Origin: CADEDV01 sp964412375
GTDB taxonomy: Bacteria; Bacteroidota; Bacteroidia; Chitinophagales; Chitinophagaceae
Length of the DNA: 64,000 bases
Assembly: GCA_964412375.1 (NCBI GenBank)
Contig: CAYPOD010000001.1
Location: 124,001-188,000 of the forward strand
Direction: 5' to 3'
In this document: positions 53,945 through 62,049 of the stretch, piece after piece
Layout of the letters: every line of letters starts with the position of its first letter
How positions within the stretch are numbered: the stretch's first letter is position 1
Notes under the pieces: generated by a model
What the model was told of the DNA's origin: nothing
Databases searched by the model: none
The model's input: only the letters and a program-made list of their open reading frames with translations
Made by a program: the position numbers and the translations under genes

Positions 53945-56900
53945 CTAAAATACTACCAGTTTCTCAATTTTCTCTTTTTTTAGACCACCCGGGGCTATCA
54001 CGGTCAGGCGGTAAAGATAAGTTCCCCGTGCCACCTTATCGCCGTACTCATCACGGCCATCCCATTCCAGTTCAATTGAACGGTTTCCGGGGGTGTTTAT
54101 TGTTTGTTCTATCATCTTTATTATCCGGCCGGTAAGTGTGAATATTTGCAATTTTACCCTCAGATCCTGGCCGGGTTTATTGTGCTCGAACCAAAAGCGT
54201 GTCCGGGTGCTGAACGGATTGGGATAATTCAATACACGACTAATGGTTAATTCTTCGTTCCTGGCGACGGTAAATTCCAGGACGGCTTCGTTTGAGTTAT
54301 TAAGTACATCCCATGCTTTTATTTGCAGGCTATGCGGACCGGGTTCCAGGGTTGGCAACTGAAAGCGTACACTTCCACGCCGGTAACTGTCCTGCTCCCC
54401 CTGGTAAAAATCGTTGAGGATAAAATACTGCCGGTTGTCATTGTCAAGGGTGGCCACAATATCATGCCCGATACCGGTGCCCACTGTGTTGATGCCGGAT
54501 GAATCGGCCAGCTTCACGATCAATACCGGGTTTTCATCCGTAATACCCCCGTTGACAAATCGTTCATCATTCAGATAGGGTTTTATTTCCGGGCCTTCAT
54601 TATCATCATCAGCACCAGCAGATGTACCGCCCACAATGAAATTGCTGAAAAGACCTGCAGCATCCTGTGAGCCGTTTTCGGCATACAAGCTCAGTCTGCC
54701 GTTTCCAAACTGGTAATTAATATCCTTCGGCACTTTAAAGGAAAACGAAAAAAGCCCGTTGGTCACTGTAGCTTTTCCCTTAAATAAAATATTGGTCTGC
54801 GACTGAAAGGTTGTTACCTGGCTGCCCGGATCATTAGCCAGTGTAGTAACGGTTTGAGGTTTATCAAGCACAGTAGCATACGCAGCCCCGTTGAAGTTGC
54901 CAAGCAGGTTATTTTGCAGATCGGTCACCACACCTTGTATGAGTACATTTTCAGCAGCACTGATAGTGTCAGCCTGTGCAGCCGGTATGCCGTTCACCGA
55001 TGTTATGTTCACCTTATGCCTCGGGAAACCAAGGGTCAGTGCCGGATCGCCCAGCAGGGTGAACTTTCGGTTATTCGAAATATCAGCTGAGGTTTGGTAG
55101 GTAAAATTTTTTGCTTCCCTCATTGCTTCCCCCAGGCTTTTATAGCGGCCATTGGCATCAGGTTGCAAAGCCAGCCTCAGGTAATTATCATTCATCACCC
55201 GGTTGCTGAAAGCAAAGACCACCCGGGTAGTGGTCATCAGGGCGATGCCACCTGTTTTTGGCCGCAGCAAAATGTTTTCACCGATGGAATTGATTGCCGG
55301 ATTATCATAAGGGGCAAAATCGCAGGTAGCCGTTATAAAAAGCGGCAAGCGGTTGGGGTTATTCCAGTTGTTCACAATTTCCTGGTCAAGGATGGTTTCT
55401 TCAGCCAATCTTCTTGAACCGCCATGTCCATTATAATTCCAGATCAAGGTGCCGTTATAAACCTGGTTGTTAATGGCCTGGTTGGCCTGCGGGTAGCGAC
55501 TACCGCCTGCACCACTCTCTTGCTGAAAGGCATCAAGATAAAATTTTTGCTGGTTCAGCCATGGTGAAGCTGTGGCAGCAGTAGCAGTCAGGATTTCTGC
55601 ATCATTGAGATGAAGGTTGCCATCTTCATCATCTGCAATAAATGTGATGTTATTTCTCCAGGGGCCGAGACTTTCGCTTTTAAAATAAGATTCCACCTTA
55701 TCAACAAAGTTTTTGGCCTCATCAATGTTTTTAGCAGGCACCCTGCCGATACCAATATCCAGGTAGTTAATGATCTGTCCTGAATTGATGTCCTCGTTAT
55801 CATCCAAAAATCCAAAAAAATCATCCGAAGCATAAGTGGAAAGTGGATCTAAGGAAAAGTTGTTTTCCCATGCGGGCACATAGTTTGTGTTGTTGCTGAT
55901 CCTGTCTTTGTAGTCATAAGATGCGTCACCAAACAATAGCAGGTAGCGCAGCCTGTTGGCCAGATCGGCAGCATATTTATCATGATACATTTTTAAATAA
56001 TCACGGATGGCAACCGGGTCGGGGCTGCCGCTGCCAAATTCATTAAATACCTGTTCTGTTGTCACCACTTTTGTACGCAGGTTGTTCTGCACCTCATGCA
56101 ATTGCGCCAGCCGCTGGGCCTGGCCAATGAATGGCGGATGGGCGATAATAATATAATCCACCGGGCTGCTGTTGTGCAGGTCCTGGTTGCTGATGCGGCC
56201 CAGCGGAACAGGGATGAGAAAGCCTGTGTTGCTAAAGGCAGCATATTCTCTGAGCCGGGAAGCATCATTGGTAAAGCGATATTGATTGCCCGCTTGAGTG
56301 CCGTTCAATCTTTGCGGGTTCAAAGGATCTGTTACATCCCAAACCTGTGTAGCGGCGGGAGCATCATTGATAATAAATTCTGCCACATTGCCGGGTCCCG
56401 TTGTTTGCCAGTCGCGGAAAAGCAACTGACCAATTCCAGTCATTGATAACTGGCGGCGGGTAAAAAGTTCAAACCAGTTAAGCCAACCCTGTGCATTGAA
56501 GCTGCCCGGTATAAAGGTGAACTCCACGCTATTGCTGCTGCTGGAAGAACTGGTCTGAAATACTCCTGTAGCCGTTTGTGCAAATAAGTCATATTGCCCG
56601 CCACTCACCGGGTTAATATTGACAGAGCCCAGCAGTTGATTATTAAACCTGACATCAAACCGGCCGGCGGCTCCCACTGATCTTGCTACAGATTGGCTGA
56701 TCAGCGTAACCGGTGAATTAAGTTGAATACCCGGAACCGGTACGGTAAAATTTCTTACGGTGGTGCGGCCGGGCATGTCAGAAAACTCTTCTCCATACCA
56801 TTCTCTTCCGCTGGCCAGGAAATTGACCGTATCCAACTCATGAAAGTAACGTTCGCTGAAACTGGTAACCGTCACCCCCGGAGAACCTGACGGGGCGGCA

Positions 56901-57373
56901 TCTAATATTCTTTTCCCATTTCCCCCAACAGATAGATAATAAAAGGATCTGTCGCTGTAAAGATTCTTTTTATGAGTAAACCGTTGGTTTACCGAATCTT
57001 TCAACCAGTTTTCAGGACCCGGGGCGTAAAAAAGTATATAATCTGACCCGTTCAGCACCGCATCCCCCCCATCCACTACCAGGATGGCATTTTCCTGCAG
57101 GTCATCCAGCCAGGAGCCAGCGTTGGCTTCGGACAACATTTGTCCACCATTTCCATACAACCTGATAGAAGAAGATGCCAGGTTTGAGGTGCTTATACCA
57201 AGGCTATTTAGAAAAGCCAGATCAATTTTATAAACTCCCGGATCCTTTACGGAAATTTTAAACCAGTTGCCGGAAGCCAGTACAGAACTGGACCGGTAAG
57301 TACGCTGCGCCATTGCCAGAATTGACAAGAACAAAAGACTTACCAGGGTGGCGGCATTCCGGATTGACCTCAT
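53945..57373 (-). CDS. porU: Type IX secretion sortase PorU
   Basis: The start at 57373 (MRSIRNAATLVSLLFLSILAMAQ) gives a signal peptide and 1142 residues; the frame extends 13 codons further but there overlaps the promoter. PorU is a gingipain-type (C25) peptidase that cuts the C-terminal signal from type IX cargo and attaches it to lipopolysaccharide. The active-site His is in WNYNGHGGSRRL and the Cys in FITATCDFAPYDNP. The C-terminal LNYPNPFSTRTRFWFEHN and GRDEYGDKVARGTYLYRLTV form the sorting-signal-like fold usual in PorU. Confidence 0.94.
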   Translation of the reverse strand: MRSIRNAATLVSLLFLSILAMAQRTYRSSSVLASGNWFKISVKDPGVYKIDLAFLNSLGISTSNLASSSIRLYGNGGQMLSEANAGSWLDDLQENAILVVDGGDAVLNGSDYILFYAPGPENWLKDSVNQRFTHKKNLYSDRSFYYLSVGGNGKRILDAAPSGSPGVTVTSFSERYFHELDTVNFLASGREWYGEEFSDMPGRTTVRNFTVPVPGIQLNSPVTLISQSVARSVGAAGRFDVRFNNQLLGSVNINPVSGGQYDLFAQTATGVFQTSSSSSSNSVEFTFIPGSFNAQGWLNWFELFTRRQLSMTGIGQLLFRDWQTTGPGNVAEFIINDAPAATQVWDVTDPLNPQRLNGTQAGNQYRFTNDASRLREYAAFSNTGFLIPVPLGRISNQDLHNSSPVDYIIIAHPPFIGQAQRLAQLHEVQNNLRTKVVTTEQVFNEFGSGSPDPVAIRDYLKMYHDKYAADLANRLRYLLLFGDASYDYKDRISNNTNYVPAWENNFSLDPLSTYASDDFFGFLDDNEDINSGQIINYLDIGIGRVPAKNIDEAKNFVDKVESYFKSESLGPWRNNITFIADDEDGNLHLNDAEILTATAATASPWLNQQKFYLDAFQQESGAGGSRYPQANQAINNQVYNGTLIWNYNGHGGSRRLAEETILDQEIVNNWNNPNRLPLFITATCDFAPYDNPAINSIGENILLRPKTGGIALMTTTRVVFAFSNRVMNDNYLRLALQPDANGRYKSLGEAMREAKNFTYQTSADISNNRKFTLLGDPALTLGFPRHKVNITSVNGIPAAQADTISAAENVLIQGVVTDLQNNLLGNFNGAAYATVLDKPQTVTTLANDPGSQVTTFQSQTNILFKGKATVTNGLFSFSFKVPKDINYQFGNGRLSLYAENGSQDAAGLFSNFIVGGTSAGADDDNEGPEIKPYLNDERFVNGGITDENPVLIVKLADSSGINTVGTGIGHDIVATLDNDNRQYFILNDFYQGEQDSYRRGSVRFQLPTLEPGPHSLQIKAWDVLNNSNEAVLEFTVARNEELTISRVLNYPNPFSTRTRFWFEHNKPGQDLRVKLQIFTLTGRIIKMIEQTINTPGNRSIELEWDGRDEYGDKVARGTYLYRLTVIAPGGLKKEKIEKLVVF

Positions 57374-57384
57374 AACGCAAATCT

Positions 57385-57413
57385 CAAAATTAACGGGGAT
57401 TTCCCCCGCCAAA
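57385..57413 (-). promoter_or_regulatory. Promoter of porU-porV
   Basis: On the minus strand TTTG (57413-57410) is followed after 17 bp by TAATTTTG (57392-57385), an excellent match to the Bacteroidota promoter. The spacer contains a small inverted repeat (CGGGG-GAAAT-CCCCG). The leader would be only a few bases long. Confidence 0.6.
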
Positions 57414-57539
57414 AAAGGTATTTATGCGTATTAATATAATTTCAAACAGGCTATATTCGCATTCGCACCGGGCAAAATCTTTTGAAAGTGCAATATTTTA
57501 ACCCCGGCTGTCGTTAAAACTATTCCAATTCATAGGTTT

Positions 57540-59102
57540 ATGCAAAAAGCAATGAAATTGAAAAACTTAACTATCCTCTTATCCTGTGTTGTGTTGCTTG
57601 CCTCCTGTAAAGGCAAGGGCCTGTTTGGCAAGAAGAAACACGACAAATCCGATGTAACCGGCTGGAATTATAATGACAAAAACATGGGCGGCTACCAGGT
57701 GGCCAAATCAAAAGAACAGGGCCTTGGTCCCGGTCTTGTGTTTGTGCAGGGTGGTACCTTCACCATGGGTCAAACAGACGAAGATGTAATGGGCGACTGG
57801 AATAATATTCCCCGTCGTGTGTCTGTACCATCTTTTTATATTGACCGTACCGAAGTGGCCAATGTTCACTACCGTGAATACATTCACTGGCTGAACAGGG
57901 TTTTTGATCCTTCTGATCCTGCCAATATGCCGATACATGAAGCTGCTTTACCCGATACATTAGTATGGAGAAGTGAGCTGAGTTATAATGAGCCTTTGGT
58001 TGAATATTATTTCCGCCATCCCGGCTTTAATGAATATCCCGTGGTAGGTGTAAGCTGGAAGCAAGCTTATGTCTTCTGCCAGTGGAGAAGCGACCGTGTA
58101 AACGAGGGTATTCTTTTGGAAAAAGGATATATCAACAAACAAGCTGTTCAAGGACAGCAACAGGAAAACAACTTTACTACCAAATCCTATTTGCTTGGAT
58201 TGTATCAAACTGCTCCTGGCAAAACTGCCACTTCAAAAAAGAATCCTTTGCAAACGCCACAAGGCCAGCCCCGCACTACTGTCACCATGGAAGACGGGAT
58301 CATGCTGCCGGACTATCGTCTGCCACTGGAGGCTGAATGGGAATATGCGGCTTATGGTTTGATCAATCAAAACCCCCGCCCCAGCATTAAAGAAGGTAAA
58401 AGAGGAGAAGAATTGCAATCCAACAAACAGATCTATCCCTGGGCACATAATGTAAATGGTCTTCGTGACACCCGCCGCGGAAGTTGGCAGGGTCAGTTCC
58501 TCGCCAACTTTAAAAGAGGAAGTGGTGACGTGGCCGGTACAGCCGGTGGTCTGAACGACCGTGCATTCTATACTGCACCCGTAAAATCTTTTTACCCCAA
58601 TGGTTTTGGTATCTATAACATGGCTGGCAACGTTAGTGAGTGGGTGTTTGACGTGTATCGTCCGTTGACACTTATTGATGCTGATGATGTAGCTCCTGTT
58701 CGTGGTAATAAATTCCAGACACTTTATAAAAACTCCAACGGCGAAGCCGAAGTGGACAGTATGGGTCGTGTGAAAATGAGAGATGTGACAGATGCTGAAA
58801 GCAAAGACCGCCGCAATTATCAAAGAGGTAATGTGATCAACTTCCTGGATGGTGATTCACTATCACAGGCATCTTACGGTTATGGCCAAACTACATTGGT
58901 AAGCGATCACTCCAGGGTTTATAAAGGTGGTAGCTGGAATGACAGGGCCTATTGGCTCAGCCCCGGTGCCCGCCGTTTCCTTGAAGAAGAACAGGCCATG
59001 AGCACTCTTGGTTTCCGCTGCGCTATGGATCGGATGGGCAGCCCCGAAGGAAACAAACGCAAAACAGGCCAGCACTACAAGACCCGCCGGCAAAAACGTT
59101 AA
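57540..59102 (+). CDS. gldJ: Gliding/type IX secretion lipoprotein GldJ
   Basis: The 520-residue protein has a lipoprotein signal (LTILLSCVVLLASC) and a formylglycine-generating-enzyme-like (sulfatase-modifying) domain: VFVQGGTFTMGQTDEDVMGDWNNIPRRVSVPSFYIDRTEVANVHYREYIHWL, FGIYNMAGNVSEWVFDVYRP, VYKGGSWNDRAYWLSPGARRFLEEEQAMSTLGFRCAMDR. GldJ stabilises the gliding and type IX complex. The order porV-porU (minus) and gldJ-murF (plus) is a known conserved neighbourhood in this phylum. A second in-frame ATG four codons on is also possible as start. Confidence 0.9.
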   Translation: MQKAMKLKNLTILLSCVVLLASCKGKGLFGKKKHDKSDVTGWNYNDKNMGGYQVAKSKEQGLGPGLVFVQGGTFTMGQTDEDVMGDWNNIPRRVSVPSFYIDRTEVANVHYREYIHWLNRVFDPSDPANMPIHEAALPDTLVWRSELSYNEPLVEYYFRHPGFNEYPVVGVSWKQAYVFCQWRSDRVNEGILLEKGYINKQAVQGQQQENNFTTKSYLLGLYQTAPGKTATSKKNPLQTPQGQPRTTVTMEDGIMLPDYRLPLEAEWEYAAYGLINQNPRPSIKEGKRGEELQSNKQIYPWAHNVNGLRDTRRGSWQGQFLANFKRGSGDVAGTAGGLNDRAFYTAPVKSFYPNGFGIYNMAGNVSEWVFDVYRPLTLIDADDVAPVRGNKFQTLYKNSNGEAEVDSMGRVKMRDVTDAESKDRRNYQRGNVINFLDGDSLSQASYGYGQTTLVSDHSRVYKGGSWNDRAYWLSPGARRFLEEEQAMSTLGFRCAMDRMGSPEGNKRKTGQHYKTRRQKR

Positions 59103-59124
59103 ACTGTTTCATTTTATTCATACT

Positions 59125-59158
59125 AACCCCTGTCCTGAAAGGACGGGGGTTTTCTTTT
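59125..59158 (+). terminator. Terminator between gldJ and murF
   Basis: AACCCCTGTCC pairs with GGACGGGGGTT around a 5-base loop and is followed by a T-rich run. It ends gldJ transcription; murF then needs its own promoter or read-through. Confidence 0.85.
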
Positions 59159-59187
59159 TATTCACCCGATGAAGATTACATTTGCTT

Positions 59188-60468
59188 ATGCCTGTTGAAG
59201 AACTATATAAAATATACCGGCAGTATCCATCGGTGCAAACCGACACCCGGAAACTACAACCCGGAGATATTTTCTTTGCACTGAAGGGAGAGAATTTTAA
59301 TGGTAACGCTTTTGCACAAAAAGCGATTGAAGCCGGGGCTGCATGGGCGGTGATTGATGATGCGGCTTATGAAATCCCCGGGAGAACTATATTGGTACCT
59401 GATGTGTTGACAGCATTGCAGCAATTAGCCAAACATCACCGGCAACAGTTTACAATACCTTTTATTGCCATCACAGGCAGCAATGGCAAAACAACCACCA
59501 AAGAACTGATACATGCCGTACTTTCTTCTTTATTCAAAACATACACTACTGAGGGTAACCTGAACAATCATATCGGCGTGCCGCTGACTTTGCTGAAAAT
59601 AAAAGATGATGCGGAGATAGCTGTGATTGAAATGGGTGCCAATCATCAAAGAGAGATTGCCTCCTATTGCGAATACACCATGCCAACACATGGGCTGATC
59701 ACTAATTGCGGCAAAGCACATCTCGAAGGTTTTGGCGGAGTGGAGGGAGTACGTAAAGGGAAGGGTGAATTATTTGATTACTTGCGCAGCCACGACGGCA
59801 CGGCATTCATCATGCAGGATTATGACTACTTGCAGGAAATGAGCAAAGGTATTTCTTCCATAATCCGGTATGGAACCAGCAATGCAGAAGTAACAGGAGC
59901 CGTTGCGCAAAGTGAACCCTTCCTTTCCGTGCAGATCAGCAAAGGCACTGATGCTGTTATCATCAACACGCAATTAGTAGGAGATTATAACCTGCCCAAT
60001 GTGCTGGCTGCTGTTTGCGTGGGTAAACATTTTGGCGTATCGGTTGAAAAGATCCGCTCAGCTATTGAAAACTATGTCCCTTCCAACAGCCGGTCGCAAC
60101 TGATCGAAAAAGGAACCAATAAAATAATACTGGATGCCTACAATGCCAATCCCAGCAGCATGAAACTGGCCATTGATAATTTTGCCCGGATACAAGCCGG
60201 GAAAAAAGTGCTTATGCTGGGCGCCATGGCAGAACTTGGTGATGAAAGTTTAGAAGAACATAAAAACATTGTTGACCTGATAAAACAACACCGTTGGGAA
60301 CAAGTGGTGCTGGTGGGTGGCGATTTTTTAAAAACAACTCATCCCTTCCTTCAATTTGAATCTGTGGAGCAGGCAAAGGAATGGTTGCAGCAGCAACATA
60401 TTGAAAACGCTTTCTTCCTTATCAAAGGCAGCCGCAGCATGGCCATGGAAAAAGTACTGACAACGTAA
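59188..60468 (+). CDS. murF: UDP-MurNAc-tripeptide D-alanyl-D-alanine ligase
   Basis: I use the ATG at 59188; a TTG two codons earlier is less likely. The 426-residue enzyme adds D-Ala-D-Ala to the cell-wall precursor. SVQTDTRKLQPGDIFFALKGENFNG is the N-terminal domain; ITGSNGKTTTKELIHAVL is the ATP loop; TEGNLNNHIGVPLTLL, VIEMGANHQREIASYCEYTMPTHGLITNCGKAHLEGFGG and ILDAYNANPSSMKLAIDNF complete the Mur-ligase set. It overlaps nothing and is 4 bp from the Crp/Fnr gene. Confidence 0.95.
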   Translation: MPVEELYKIYRQYPSVQTDTRKLQPGDIFFALKGENFNGNAFAQKAIEAGAAWAVIDDAAYEIPGRTILVPDVLTALQQLAKHHRQQFTIPFIAITGSNGKTTTKELIHAVLSSLFKTYTTEGNLNNHIGVPLTLLKIKDDAEIAVIEMGANHQREIASYCEYTMPTHGLITNCGKAHLEGFGGVEGVRKGKGELFDYLRSHDGTAFIMQDYDYLQEMSKGISSIIRYGTSNAEVTGAVAQSEPFLSVQISKGTDAVIINTQLVGDYNLPNVLAAVCVGKHFGVSVEKIRSAIENYVPSNSRSQLIEKGTNKIILDAYNANPSSMKLAIDNFARIQAGKKVLMLGAMAELGDESLEEHKNIVDLIKQHRWEQVVLVGGDFLKTTHPFLQFESVEQAKEWLQQQHIENAFFLIKGSRSMAMEKVLTT

Positions 60469-60472
60469 GCTT

Positions 60473-61090
60473 ATGGACTGGAAAAATCTCTTCCCGCAAT
60501 TTGAAACGGAATTACTCGACAAGATCGAACGGGAATCTGTTGAAAGAAAATTCAATGCCGGTGATATTATTATGCGAACCGGCCAATATATCAAATCAAC
60601 GGTACTGATCCTCGAAGGCCGGATCAAAATTTATCGTGAGAATGACGAAGGTGGTGAGTTTCTTATGTATTACCTCGGACCGGGCCAGGCTTGTGCCATT
60701 TCAATGATCTGCGCCCTTCAGTCACAAACCAGCGAGATCATGGCCAAAGCCGAAGAAGATACTGAAGTGCTGATGATACCCATCCAACTGATGGATGAAA
60801 TGATGACAAAATATAAAAGCTGGAACCAGTTTGTCATTCAAACCTATCGTAGCCGGTTTGAAGAGTTGTTATCTGTTGTTGATAATATAGCATTCCGCAA
60901 CATGGATGAAAGACTGGAATTTTACCTCAAACGTCATGCGGAAGTGACCGGGCAGAAAGAGATCAGCATTTCGCACCAGCAAATTGCTGACGACCTTAAC
61001 AGTTCCCGTGAAGTGATTTCCCGGTTATTAAAAAAAATGGAACAGCGAAACCTGGTGAAGCTGCACCGGAACATGATTGAGTTACTGTGA
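60473..61090 (+). CDS. Crp/Fnr-family transcription regulator
   Basis: The 205-residue protein has a cyclic-nucleotide-like beta-roll (about 1-130) and a C-terminal winged helix. The recognition helix reads NSSREVISRLLKKMEQ. Its R-E-x-x-x-R residues match those with which E. coli CRP reads TGTGA, and TGTGA-N6-TCACA-type sites stand in front of the next two transcription units. No cysteine set for an FeS cluster is visible (one Cys pair at ACAISMIC). The gene context suggests it senses a sulfur or redox cue. Confidence 0.9.
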   Translation: MDWKNLFPQFETELLDKIERESVERKFNAGDIIMRTGQYIKSTVLILEGRIKIYRENDEGGEFLMYYLGPGQACAISMICALQSQTSEIMAKAEEDTEVLMIPIQLMDEMMTKYKSWNQFVIQTYRSRFEELLSVVDNIAFRNMDERLEFYLKRHAEVTGQKEISISHQQIADDLNSSREVISRLLKKMEQRNLVKLHRNMIELL

Positions 61091-61099
61091 TACAATGCC

Positions 61100-61115
61100 T
61101 GTGATTTCTGTCACA
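61100..61115. promoter_or_regulatory. Crp/Fnr operator in front of the TauE/SafE gene
   Basis: TGTGA-TTTCTG-TCACA is a perfect CRP-type dyad. Its centre (61107.5) lies 29.5 bp before the candidate -7 box at 61137, about -43 from the expected start of transcription, a typical activator position. Confidence 0.7.
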
Positions 61116-61136
61116 CTGCGGGAACTGGCATTAGTC

Positions 61137-61144
61137 TAATCTTG
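61137..61144 (+). promoter_or_regulatory. -7 box of the TauE/SafE gene
   Basis: TAATCTTG matches TAnnTTTG at all but one position and stands 14 bp before the ATG. Confidence 0.5.
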
Positions 61145-61157
61145 CAAAAATTTTGGA

Positions 61158-61958
61158 ATGGAAATCATCGGTTATATCGCCTCATTGATCATTGGCATTT
61201 CGTTGGGACTTATCGGCGGCGGCGGCTCTATTTTGACCGTTCCTGTCCTGGTTTATCTGTTTGGCATCAACCCGGTGCTGGCAACGGCTTATTCACTTTT
61301 TATTGTTGGCGCCACCAGCCTGGTGGGTGCATTTCCAAAATACAAAAACAATGAGGTAAACCTGAAGACAGCCATCATCTTTGGCATCCCTTCCATTATT
61401 GCCGTGTATGCGACACGGGCATTTATCGTACCTGCCATTCCCGATACGCTATTCACTTTGGGCAATTTTGTTTTCAGCAAAGCAGTACTGACGATGTTAT
61501 TGTTTGCACTTCTGATGTTGTTTGCCTCCGTATCTATGATCAGGAACGGCAAGAAAAAAGCAGATACAAACGGGCAACAAAAGTTCAACTACCCCCTGAT
61601 ATTGGTAGAAGGAGCCGTGGTGGGTGTACTGACCGGGCTGGTCGGTGCCGGTGGTGGTTTCCTGATCATTCCAGCCCTGGTATTATTGAGCAAATTACCC
61701 ATGAAACAGGCTGTTGGCACTTCGCTCCTGATCATTGCAGCTAAATCACTGATCGGATTCACCGGCGATATAGGTCATCAGCAAATTGACTGGATTTTTT
61801 TACTTAAAGTAACCGGTCTTGCCATAGCTGGTATTTTCATTGGCAATGCCGTGAGTAAAAAAATACATGCAGATACACTTAAAAAAGCTTTTGGCTGGTT
61901 TGTACTACTGATGGGTATTTATATTATTATTAAAGAGCTTTTTTTTCCGGGAATATAA
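61158..61958 (+). CDS. TauE/SafE-family membrane transporter
   Basis: The 266-residue protein has about eight membrane helices and the duplicated family motif: GLIGGGGSILTVPVLVYLFGINPVLATAYSLFIVGATS in the first half and GLVGAGGGFLIIPALVLLSKLPMKQAVGTSLLIIAAKS in the second. Members export sulfite, sulfoacetate or other organic sulfur anions. Placement between a Crp/Fnr gene and persulfide-processing genes suggests sulfite or thiosulfate export. It is controlled by the operator at 61100. Confidence 0.92.
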   Translation: MEIIGYIASLIIGISLGLIGGGGSILTVPVLVYLFGINPVLATAYSLFIVGATSLVGAFPKYKNNEVNLKTAIIFGIPSIIAVYATRAFIVPAIPDTLFTLGNFVFSKAVLTMLLFALLMLFASVSMIRNGKKKADTNGQQKFNYPLILVEGAVVGVLTGLVGAGGGFLIIPALVLLSKLPMKQAVGTSLLIIAAKSLIGFTGDIGHQQIDWIFLLKVTGLAIAGIFIGNAVSKKIHADTLKKAFGWFVLLMGIYIIIKELFFPGI

Positions 61959-61967
61959 GTTGGCACT

Positions 61968-61983
61968 TGTGACGTATGTCACT
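61968..61983. promoter_or_regulatory. Crp/Fnr operator in front of the MBL-rhodanese gene
   Basis: TGTGA-CGTATG-TCACT matches the dyad in nine of ten positions. The distance from its centre to the candidate -7 box at 62005 is 29.5 bp, the same as at the TauE/SafE gene. Confidence 0.65.
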
Positions 61984-62004
61984 GTGCAGATTAATTTTTC
62001 CCGG

Positions 62005-62012
62005 CAATTTTG
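62005..62012 (+). promoter_or_regulatory. -7 box of the MBL-rhodanese gene
   Basis: CAATTTTG matches TAnnTTTG at all but one position and leaves a leader of about 30 nt. An alternative box TAATTTTT lies at 61992. Confidence 0.4.
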
Positions 62013-62049
62013 CATTGAAAATGATTTTTACAACATAAAACAAAAACAC

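Noticed and set aside
58233..58823. 196-codon minus-strand open frame inside gldJ
   Set aside because: It is a shadow of gldJ, whose conserved motifs run through the whole region.
61960..62049. Upstream start for the MBL-rhodanese gene
   Set aside because: The extra 30 residues are coded by the Crp/Fnr operator and promoter region and are unlike the family N-terminus.
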